From Centrapalus pauciflorus (Eukaryota; Streptophyta; Magnoliopsida; Asterales; Asteraceae): a stretch of 64,000 nt of DNA. Each line of letters begins with the position of its first letter. The stretch's first letter is position 1. Shown here piece by piece: positions 10,469 through 18,985 of this stretch. The DNA is taken from NCBI GenBank assembly GCA_020465985.1, contig JAANYP010007066.1:62001-126000 (forward strand), written 5' to 3'. The notes below the pieces were generated by a model that saw nothing but the letters and a program-made list of their open reading frames with translations, had not been told where the DNA came from and searched no databases. The position numbers and the translations under genes are program-made.

Positions 10469-11253
10469 TTACATAATATATGGGATCTGTTTCCTTCCTC
10501 TTTCTGCCATTAACGCCGCAACAATGGCTTCACGCGCGACGGATAAATAGAGAAACAATTCCTCCCCCGGGATAGGGGCTGTCATCAATGGAAGTTCCCC
10601 TATGACTTGCTTTATCCCTTTAAAGGCTACCTCCGCGTCACTGGTCCATCGGAACTGACTTTTTTCGATACATCCTTTCAAAGTTCTAAGGAGAGGTAGG
10701 GACTTTTCCGCAGCCTTGGACAGGAAACGACCCAGGGCTGTCAGTTTCCCATTTAAACTTTGCACACCCTTCAGCGTGGAGGGAGATTTTAGCTCAGAAA
10801 TAGCGTGAATTTTCTCTGGAGCTTGACCAATTCCTTCATTTGTTACCTGATGCCCTAGGAACAATCCTCCCGTGACACCGAAGGAACATTTCTTAGGATT
10901 GAGACGCATTCCAATCCGCTCTAATTGTTTCAAAGTTTCTTCCACATCCCGGATCAACTGCTCCTCCGTCTGGCTTTTGATGACCATGTCATCCACATAT
11001 GCTTCCAGGTTCCTACCAATTTGTTTTTTAAACGCCCAATCTACTAACCTCTGGTATGTAGCTCCCACATTTTTCAGGTCGAAGGGCATCTTTATGTAAC
11101 AAAAAATCCCATTGTCTGTGTGGAAAGTCGTTTTATCTTCATCCTCCTCTGCCATCTGTATCTGGTGGTATCCCTTGTAGGCATCGAGGAAACACTTCCA
11201 GGGGTATCCCATCAGCGATTCAACCTTCTTCTCAATTTCTGGCAATGGATAAC
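10469..11253 (-). pseudogene. Tat-like reverse transcriptase, C-terminal part
   Basis: Starts at the Sirevirus insertion with YPLPEIEKKV and continues through FLDAYKGYHQIQM, the active site AYVDDMVIKS, LNPKKCSFGV, FLGHQV and into the RNase H linker (FRWTSDAEVAFKGIK). The catalytic aspartates are present. The N-terminal half lies at 22557-22856, on the other side of the 11.3 kb Sirevirus. The first codons of the open frame, above 11253, are read from the Copia LTR and do not belong to the gene. Confidence 0.88.
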
Positions 11254-11922
11254 TGTTGGGAAATAGTTTAAGTATGCTCAAGCTGTTAGTTAGACTTCTC
11301 AGACTGTTAGTAGATTTTTTATGTAAATACAAAGTTCATGCTGCTAGTTGAAGAAACTCGAGCTGCCAGTGTAAAAGTTCAAGCTGCCAGAGCAAAACAA
11401 CTCAAGCTGCTCAGTTCATGCTGTCAAGACATTCAAGTTGCTCAACAGTTTCATAAACAGAAAGTGCTGATTTTCAGGAAAGATATCTACACGAAGATTC
11501 CAGCATATCTACTATCAGAGAAGTCATAGTCCTTCAAGGAAACAAGTCCAAAAAGCAATATAAATACATAGAATAGGTCATAGAAGTAAATAGAAGTTTT
11601 CTGCATATTTTTGAGTCCGTAATTGCTTTATTGTTTAAGTTTTCTTAAGCCTCTAAGGTTGTAAAACCCTAAGAACAGTCTGTGTTCTTCATCTAATCAA
11701 AACAGATTAGAGGTGACTGTAATCATTGAATTCAGCAATACAAACAGTCTTGATTACTTCTTATGTTTTATGCTTTATTGATTCTGAAAGTTTTTGTTAA
11801 AATAATTAAGTGTTATTCCGCAAACTTCTTAATTAAACTTTGATTCAAAGCAAGATTATTGATTTATACTCTGATAAATTTCAAATCAGTTAATCTTGGT
11901 TATTCAGTTTTAGATCCTGACA
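11254..11922 (+). repeat. Sirevirus 5' LTR
   Basis: TGTTGGGAAATAG to GATCCTGACA. TATA-like TATAAATA at 11559-11566; transcription should start some 25-30 bases further on. Eight copies of a 13-base motif (YTCANGCTGYYAG) lie at about 11277-11450, in U3. Confidence 0.95.
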
Positions 11923-11924
11923 AG

Positions 11925-11938
11925 TGGTATCAGAGCCA
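11925..11938 (+). promoter_or_regulatory. Primer-binding site (initiator tRNA-Met)
   Basis: TGGTATCAGAGCCA, two bases after the LTR end, the standard plant Copia primer site. Confidence 0.9.
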
Positions 11939-11997
11939 CAGGTCGTTCTTTGTTTTTCAAAGTCGAAAACTTTCTTTCAAACTTTTAATCTTTTACA

Positions 11998-13380
11998 ATG
12001 GAATTTGAAAATAGCAGCAGTGGATCTGGGCAAGGACTCAAAGTGCCTATGCTCAAGCCCACTGAGTTTGAGATGTGGAAACTCAGGATTCAACAGCATG
12101 TTCAATTTATTGATTATGCCATATGGGAAGCTGTTGAATTCCCTCCTGTAGTTGATCCAGAACTTGATGCTGAGGGAAAACCAGTCAAAACTCCTCCAAA
12201 AACTGAACTTGAAAGGAAGACTAGAATGAATGAAGTGAAAGCACCCACACTATTACAAATAGCCATTCCTAATGCTTATCAACATCAGTTCAAAAAGTTT
12301 TATACTGCTCACTCTCTTTGGAATGCCTTAGAGAAGAGGTTTGCTGGTAATGCCAGCACCAAGAGAAATCAAAAAGACCTCTTGAAACAGCAGTATGAAA
12401 ACTTTTCTGGTGGCAAGAATGAAAACCTCACTCAAATCTTTGACAGGTTCAACAAACTGATAAGTGAACTGGAAAGTGCAAAGGTCAATCTGGATCAAGA
12501 TGAAGTTAACAGAAAGTTTCTCAGATCTCTTGGAGAAGAATGGACAGTCTATGCTGCACAGTGGAGAACAAAAGACACTCTTGATGAGATAGAATTGGAT
12601 GATCTATATAACAGTTTAAGAGTGTTTAAAACTGAGATTGATGCTAAAAAGAAATGCTTTTCTTATAATCACAACACTGCTCTTCTGTCTTCTGAAAAAT
12701 CTAATAATTGTGATTCTTTTTCAGGTGGTGATGGCAATTCTGCTGAAACTCACTATGAGGCTTTTGTTGCCAATGATGGATTATTTGCTCTAAATGTTGA
12801 AGACTTGGAACAAATTCATCCAGATGATCTTGAAGAGATGGATTTAAAGTGGCAACATGCAATGCTGACCATGAGAGCCAAAAGATTTCTGAAAAGAACT
12901 GGTAGGGCCAACTTCCAAGCTAAGACAGAAGGCAAACCATCTTTTGATAAATCAAAAGTGGAATGCTATAAATGCCATAAGCTTGGTCACTTTGCCAGAG
13001 AATGTAGATCTCAAGGTCAACAGCCATCAAGGACTTCACAGCCCATCCAAGCGTCCTCATCAACAGCACTTGTCTCTCAAGAAGACAATGTGTTTGACTG
13101 GAGTGATCAGACAGAGGAAGAATCACTTAGCCAAGGTGTTCAAAAGTTTCCTAAACAACAGCAGGTAAGAGGAAACCAGAGAAACAAGAACCAGAAATTG
13201 ACAGAAAAGTCTGGTGTTCCAATTCAAACTGTCAAAAGATGCTTTCACTGTGGTAGGAAGAATCACTTAGCCAAGGATTGTTTCTACAAACCAGCTGTTG
13301 CAAAACAGACTGTGCATGTAACATCCTCGGATTTAAATTATTATATTTTGAAGTTTATTAAGTTTAAATTTGTAATTTAA
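11998..13380 (+). CDS. Sirevirus Gag
   Basis: Start ATG 76 bases after the LTR. Residues 1-230 are the copia-type gag helical region (MWKLRIQQHVQFIDYAIW, LWNALEKRF, FLRSLGEEW). A first zinc knuckle CYKCHKLGHFAREC lies at about residues 321-334 and a second, CFHCGRKNHLAKDC, at about 415-428. The frame then runs into the solo LTR at 13317 and stops at 13380. Without the LTR and one copy of its GTGCA duplication the frame would continue at 15461 and end at 15970. A strong splice donor (CAG then GTAAGA, intron from 13165) falls exactly on a codon boundary after residue 389; see findings. Packages the genomic RNA into cytoplasmic particles. Confidence 0.88.
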   Translation: MEFENSSSGSGQGLKVPMLKPTEFEMWKLRIQQHVQFIDYAIWEAVEFPPVVDPELDAEGKPVKTPPKTELERKTRMNEVKAPTLLQIAIPNAYQHQFKKFYTAHSLWNALEKRFAGNASTKRNQKDLLKQQYENFSGGKNENLTQIFDRFNKLISELESAKVNLDQDEVNRKFLRSLGEEWTVYAAQWRTKDTLDEIELDDLYNSLRVFKTEIDAKKKCFSYNHNTALLSSEKSNNCDSFSGGDGNSAETHYEAFVANDGLFALNVEDLEQIHPDDLEEMDLKWQHAMLTMRAKRFLKRTGRANFQAKTEGKPSFDKSKVECYKCHKLGHFARECRSQGQQPSRTSQPIQASSSTALVSQEDNVFDWSDQTEEESLSQGVQKFPKQQQVRGNQRNKNQKLTEKSGVPIQTVKRCFHCGRKNHLAKDCFYKPAVAKQTVHVTSSDLNYYILKFIKFKFVI

Positions 13381-15460
13381 GTTGAATTATGAAAGTTGGT
13401 ACGAAATTTGGGTTGATTATAAAGTTGGTTGCTTTAATTAGAAATTGAGAAATTTAAAGTTATTTAAGTGAATAAATTATTAATAATTGTTAAGGAAAAT
13501 AAAATAAAGATGGAATTCTTTATTTTATAAAAATCAGTATTTTATGGAACCGGATAAGTGAAGGGGTGAAATGTGCCAATAGATGAAAGAGGAGAATAAA
13601 AGACTTATAATCTTTCATTTGAAATATTGCTCCCTCTCTCTCTAAACTTCTACTCTCTCTCGGCTCTCTCTCTAAAAACGATCAAAGATCACAAAAGTTG
13701 GAATTTGAAGCTAAAAGTTTGGATTCAAGTTACAAAGAAGGATCTATAAACACTGCAATTGAAGATTTGAGGTAAAAATCTTCTATATTTCGGATTATTG
13801 AACATTTTGGTTTGGTTTTGGACGAACTTTGAATCACTGATTTTGATTTCAAATGTCAATGCATGTGTTATGTTATCATGGATTCATGTAAATCGAGTGT
13901 ATAAGATGTTATGTATTGAATTTCAGCTTCTGATTCACACTATAAGTATGATTTTTGGAGATTTGTGTGTGTTTATGTGTGTGTGTTCGAACGGTTGAAC
14001 AAAAAGGGTCAAAAAGGAGTAGATTTGGTATGTAAAAGTGTTAATATTGATGTTAAAAGGGTTGAAAATAGATGTATTTTAGTTTGTATAAGATATTTCA
14101 TATATTGAATTAGTACCAGAAACGATGGGATTAAATCTGAAATTTGACAAAACTGCACAAGTATGAACACAGTGGGATCCGAATTCGGATCCGAGATGAA
14201 CTCGGATCTGGACCGAATTCGGATGAGGCCCGGATTTCAGGATATTCAAATTTTCAAAATATTTCTAAGTGATGAAAATTCGGTATAGGTCCGAATTCGG
14301 TTGTGTCCGAATTCGGGTAAGGTTCCAACTTAAATTAGGATGTCCGAATTAGGATGTGGTCCGAAAATGTATATGATCCGAACATGACAAGATTGTAACT
14401 TACATGGGACCGAATTGGAATTATTGTGAGGTCCGAATTGGGGGTCCGAATTCGGGTGGGGTCCGAATTCGGACATGGATCCGAAATGGGGATCAGATAT
14501 TGCAAAAATTTATAAATTATTGTTTATGAAATTAAACAAGATATTGACACGATATGTTGTTACAACTGACGTACAGGTCCCTTGTGGTGTTGTTTAACCC
14601 ACAGTGGGGTACTTTGTGGATCCGGTTGAAAGCCCGAAGAGAAATAAGATTGATTAAAGTTTATTTACGCACCCACTGTGAGTACAGTAGATTTCGCATG
14701 ATTATATCTGATTTATGTTAAGCTTTGCCTGCTGAGACCTGTTGTTTCATTTGTTTGGTTGGAATTATACTAACTTGCGTAGATTTAGATGCACATTCTT
14801 ACTTGTTGCATGTCCGTTCGATTGTTGTGCATCTAGTGATGGACCGGTGGGTAGCATCGTTAACTCTGATGTTACTGTGCTATATGACGCTGGAGCTGAT
14901 CCCTCCAGGTCCGGTAGGCAGTATGTCATCTCCGATCGTTCGTTTGTCTCAGATGGTATGTGTAAATGCCGAGCTTTGGGCTCGAAGGGGCTGCGGCTCT
15001 GGTCCGTACTTGGTGTACGAAGAGAGTATACGACGTTTGTCGTCGGAGTTACTCTTGGGCTTCATAAATATTTATAATGTGCGCAATCTATGTATTCACT
15101 AAGCATTCGCTTACGTTTTAGTTGTTGTAATTTTTACAGGAAAAGGAAAATCAGCTGTGGGACCATCTAGCTAGGTTGTTGTTTGAAGTGAATTGAAGAC
15201 TCAGTTGCTTATTCGGTAACTTAAATGTTGAGATTATTGTTGTAATAAATTTGGGATAATGTAATGTAATGGAAGTTTTTAGATATAGACATGTAACCTT
15301 TGAAGTACCGTAGAGTGATATGGAATTGTTGTAATATTTTATTTTGTACTTTAATTGCTTCCGCACTTTAATTAAGTAATCAGATCATTATGTAATTGAT
15401 GTATTGGTGATAAATCCTGGGTGTCTTGTTAATGGTGGTTGTTGTGGCAAGGGTGTCACA
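13317..15460 (+). repeat. Solo LTR of a Tekay-type Gypsy element inside the Sirevirus
   Basis: 2144 bp, TGTAACATCC...GGTGTCACA, flanked by a perfect 5-bp duplication GTGCA (13312-13316 and 15461-15465). It is related to the LTRs at 25942-28195 and 31998-34249. It shares a CT-rich leader (13629-13675), a block around CCCACAGTGGGGTAC (about 14600) and an array of CCGAATTCGG palindromes (14180-14490). No internal region remains, so two LTRs recombined after insertion. Small open frames inside it are not genes. Confidence 0.92.
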
Positions 15461-15970
15461 GTGCATCACAAAAAATCAAATCCTAATCAGGCAAAGCACT
15501 CAAAAGTGAAACCTTCCACAGCAGCTCCAAAGAGAACAGTTGATCACAGATTCTCAAAAGATAATAAAAAACAGTCCACACATCAAAAACAAGTTTTGGC
15601 AAAGCCTAAATCAAGTTTTAAGCAAATATGGTGTGTCAAGGACAAATCTGTTGCTCAAACTGCTAATGCAAAAGATCAGACTGCTAAGTCAAAATCTGAT
15701 GCTGTTAGTGCAAAAACTGAAACTGTTAGCACTACAAACACAGCTCAAGCTGCTGGGCATCAAACTGGAGCTGCTAGTGAATCATCTGAGACTGTCAGAA
15801 GAAAAGATGATCAAAATAGTTGGATACCTCATATTATCACTAAATACTCTCCAAAGACTCCATCAGTAGATCTCACCAAATATAAGAAGTCAAAAACAGT
15901 TTTTAGTTATGTCAATGTACAAGGCCAACCCAAAACCAATTTGGTTTGGGTTTACTCCACTACTAACTAA
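15404..15970 (+). CDS. C-terminal part of Sirevirus Gag / Gag-Pol linker
   Basis: The genuine part is 15461-15970. It continues the Gag frame after the solo LTR (HHKKSNPNQAKHS...) with a basic stretch, then a low-complexity Ala/Thr/Ser/Lys region (15650-15800) built on repeats of CTGCTAGT-like units, then NVQGQPKTNLVWVYSTTN and the stop at 15968-15970. The last block resembles the Gag end of other Sireviruses. Bases before 15461 are LTR sequence read by chance. The next gene, pol, overlaps it in the +1 frame. Confidence 0.7.
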   Translation: MVINPGCLVNGGCCGKGVTVHHKKSNPNQAKHSKVKPSTAAPKRTVDHRFSKDNKKQSTHQKQVLAKPKSSFKQIWCVKDKSVAQTANAKDQTAKSKSDAVSAKTETVSTTNTAQAAGHQTGAASESSETVRRKDDQNSWIPHIITKYSPKTPSVDLTKYKKSKTVFSYVNVQGQPKTNLVWVYSTTN

Positions 15971-18611
15971 GCTGTTATTTGTGCAGGGCAACCACAGGTC
16001 TCCTCATAGAACAAGATGGCATCTGGACAGTGGATGCTCTAGGCACATGACAGGCAATTCTGAATGCTTGTCAAATTTCAAAGGTTTTGATGGAGGTTTT
16101 GTTGCATTTGGAGGCAACTCAAAAGGAGGTAAGGTTACAGGTAAAGGTACTGTTAATGCAGGCAACATGACATTCCATGATGTTCTGTATGTTGAACAGC
16201 TTAAGTACAATTTATTGAGTGTCTCTCAAATCTGTGACAAACAAAACATTGTTCTGTTCACAGATTCTGAGTGCATTGTTCTTTCAAAGGATTTCAAAAT
16301 TCCTGAAAATCTTGTTTTACTTAGAACACCAAGAAAGGACAATGTTTACTGCCTGGACACAGCTCTCTTGACTAAATCAAATACTTTAAGCTGTTTAATA
16401 TCCAAAGCATCATCAAATGAGTCTGCTCTTTGGCATAGAAGGATGTGTCACATGAACTTCAAGTCCATGAATGATTTAGTTAAAAAGAATCTGGTAAGAG
16501 GATTACCACAAAAGGAGTTCATTTGTGATGATCATTGTGTAGCATGTCTTAAAGGTAAGCAACACAAAACTTCTCATAAGGCCAAAGAAGTAAATTCAAT
16601 CTCATCTGTTCTTCAGTTGTTACATATGGATCTATTTGGTCCAACATCTGTTTTGAGTTTGAATAAAAGGGCATACTGTTTAGTCATTGTTGATGATTTC
16701 ACCAGATTTACTTGGGTTTACTTTCTTAGCTCCAAAGATGAAACTGCTGAGCTAGTTAAGTCTTTTATCCTTAAGATAGAAAACCAATCCAATTCCAAAG
16801 TTAAGGTGATAAGATCAGACAATAGAACTGAATTTAAAAATCAAATTCTAAACAGTTTCTGTGAGTCCAAAGGCATTGCTAGACAATATAGTGCCCCAAG
16901 AACACCACAGCAAAATGGTGCAGCAGAAAGAAAGAATAGAACATTAATTGAGGCTGCTAGAACAATGCTAGCTGATTCAAATCTGCCAATGACTTTCTGG
17001 GCAGAAGCTGTTAATACAGCCTGTTATGTTCTAAATAGGGTTCAAGTAGTTCAATCACAAGGGAAAACTCCCTATGAGTTATTCCATAACAGAAGTCCCC
17101 TAATAGCTTTCTTCAAGCCTTTTGGATGCCCATGTACTATCCTTCACACTAAGACTCACTTAGGGAAGTTTGAGAGTAAGGCTGAAGAAGGATTCTTTGT
17201 AGGATACTCAACTCAAAGCAAAGCCTATAGAGTATACAACAGTGTGTCTAAAACAATTGAAGAAAGTGCCAATGTTGAATTTAATGAAAATACTGCTAAT
17301 ATCAAAGGCACTGGTCCTGATTGGTTGTTTGATTTAGATTCACTAACAAATTCTCTGAGCTTTGTTGAGTATACTGCAGAAGCTGATGCATACAGGGTTG
17401 AAGCTGCTAACACAAATTCTCATGCTGCCAATACAATTTCTCATGCTGTTGGCACAAAGTCTCAGACTGCTGCAGATTCAACAAGTTGGGATGATTTCAC
17501 CACTCTACCACTTCTGTCTTGTGATCCTCCAGGGGTCCTGAATGATACAAATCCAGACACTGAAGTGCCACTCCAAAGTTCTGAAAGAACCGCTCCAACA
17601 GAACAGGAAACAGTCCCAGATTCAAGTCAAGCTGTTTCAGAAACTGAACCATTCACTGGTTCTGATGGAGATGATACCAACCTTGGAACTTCCTTTCAAA
17701 CAGAGAGAGAGCCCACACTAAGAGTTCACAAGTATCACCCTCTCAATCAAATACTGGGTGATCCAAGCACTCCTGTTCAAACAAGGAAGATGGTTCACAA
17801 TGAGACTGCTGCTGCTGAACAAGCAGTTCCTGAATTCAGTCTAGCTGCTTTTGAACATGCCTGTTTCATGTCTCAATTGGAACCTAAAAAGGCATCAGAA
17901 GCACTAAAAGATTCATCCTGGATTGAAGCTATGCAAGAAGAGCTTTTACAGTTCAAAATTCAGAATGTATGGACTCTGGTGGATCTTCCTAAAGGTAAGA
18001 GAGCAATAGGTACAAGATGGGTGTTCAGAAACAAGAAGGATGAGAGAGGGATAGTCATCAAGAACAAAGCAAGACTAGTAGCACAAGGGTACACTCAAGA
18101 AGAAGGAATAGATTATGATGATGTCTTTGCTCCAGTAGCAAGAATTGAAGCCATCAGACTGTTTCTAGCATATGCAAGTTTCAAAGGATTTAAAGTGTAT
18201 CAAATGGATGTTAAGTCTGCTTTCCTGTATGGGACAATTGAAGAGGAAGTGTATGTGTGTCAACCTCCTGGTTTTGAAGACTACAAGTATCCAGACAGGG
18301 TGTACAAGCTAGACAAAGCTCTCTATGGTCTTCACCAAGCCCCCAGAGCATGGTATGACACACTGTCATCATATCTTCTACAGAATGGATTCAAGAGAGG
18401 CACTCTGGACAAAACACTTTTCACTAAATCCATCAAAGCTGAGATTCTACTTGTCCAAATCTATGTTGATGACATCATCTTTGGCTCAACTAATGATAGT
18501 TTGTGCAAAGAATTTGAGGCTCTAATGCACAAAAAGTTTCAAATGAGTTCAATGGGGGAACTCACATTCTTTCTAGGGCTACAGCACAATGGGGAAGGTT
18601 CACTTTCCTAA
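15909..18611 (+). CDS. Sirevirus Pol (protease, integrase, reverse transcriptase), RNase H deleted
   Basis: Open for 900 codons. Protease DSGCSRHMTG at residues 40-49. GAG-pre-integrase region LWHRRMCHMNF with HHCC cysteines. Integrase core with D in LLHMDLFGP, D in VIRSDNRTEF and E in QQNGAAERKNRT. An IN-RT linker rich in Ala/Thr/Ser (about 480-620) follows. RT has ARLVAQGYTQEEGIDYDDVFAPV, VYQMDVKSAFL, ALYGLHQAPRAW and active site YVDDI near residue 855. The frame ends just after ELTFFLGLQ, where Copia RT should continue into about 300 further residues including RNase H; a deletion removed them. The ATG at 15909 is probably not the true start: the useful frame begins near 15987, just after a possible splice acceptor. 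It cannot complete reverse transcription alone. Confidence 0.88.
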   Translation: MSMYKANPKPIWFGFTPLLTKLLFVQGNHRSPHRTRWHLDSGCSRHMTGNSECLSNFKGFDGGFVAFGGNSKGGKVTGKGTVNAGNMTFHDVLYVEQLKYNLLSVSQICDKQNIVLFTDSECIVLSKDFKIPENLVLLRTPRKDNVYCLDTALLTKSNTLSCLISKASSNESALWHRRMCHMNFKSMNDLVKKNLVRGLPQKEFICDDHCVACLKGKQHKTSHKAKEVNSISSVLQLLHMDLFGPTSVLSLNKRAYCLVIVDDFTRFTWVYFLSSKDETAELVKSFILKIENQSNSKVKVIRSDNRTEFKNQILNSFCESKGIARQYSAPRTPQQNGAAERKNRTLIEAARTMLADSNLPMTFWAEAVNTACYVLNRVQVVQSQGKTPYELFHNRSPLIAFFKPFGCPCTILHTKTHLGKFESKAEEGFFVGYSTQSKAYRVYNSVSKTIEESANVEFNENTANIKGTGPDWLFDLDSLTNSLSFVEYTAEADAYRVEAANTNSHAANTISHAVGTKSQTAADSTSWDDFTTLPLLSCDPPGVLNDTNPDTEVPLQSSERTAPTEQETVPDSSQAVSETEPFTGSDGDDTNLGTSFQTEREPTLRVHKYHPLNQILGDPSTPVQTRKMVHNETAAAEQAVPEFSLAAFEHACFMSQLEPKKASEALKDSSWIEAMQEELLQFKIQNVWTLVDLPKGKRAIGTRWVFRNKKDERGIVIKNKARLVAQGYTQEEGIDYDDVFAPVARIEAIRLFLAYASFKGFKVYQMDVKSAFLYGTIEEEVYVCQPPGFEDYKYPDRVYKLDKALYGLHQAPRAWYDTLSSYLLQNGFKRGTLDKTLFTKSIKAEILLVQIYVDDIIFGSTNDSLCKEFEALMHKKFQMSSMGELTFFLGLQHNGEGSLS

Positions 18612-18985
18612 TATCAAATATTGGTATGGTAAACATGGATTAATTGGTTTTCATTATTATCTACTCAGTATGCTAATTTAAGGGGGAGACACTGTTCCAT
18701 TGAAAAGTTGCACAATTTTACACTAACAGCATGAGTATTTTCTCATGCTGCTAGTTCATTTTCTCGGACTGCTAGTTATTTTCACTTGATCTGTCAAAGT
18801 GTGCAGGGTATTTGGGTAATTTTCAAATGTGTGCGCGGGACCCAACCTTTTCGAAACCTTTAAAGGTCCCAGTTTCGTTCAGTTGTAACTACCAGTTACA
18901 TATTTTTCTTCCACGGCCTTCTGCTTTCTCACTGAACGAATCACACATTCTTCTTTCAAACCCTAAAACCATCGTTTGATTATCC
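18612..18985 (+). other. Spacer between pol and the env-like ORF
   Basis: 374 bases. Holds an extra polypurine tract (AAGGGGGAGA, about 18680-18690), typical of the pol end in Sireviruses. Three copies of the CTGCTAGT motif follow at about 18720-18780 (one inverted), then a CT-rich leader (18905-18985) before the env-like start codon. The pol deletion joint lies at or shortly before its left end. Confidence 0.6.

Noticed and set aside
14725..15102. Frames of 111-125 codons on the plus strand.
   Set aside because: Inside the solo LTR in the Sirevirus; overlapping frames without known motifs. Similar frames at 26156-26763 and 32212-32819 are LTR sequence as well.
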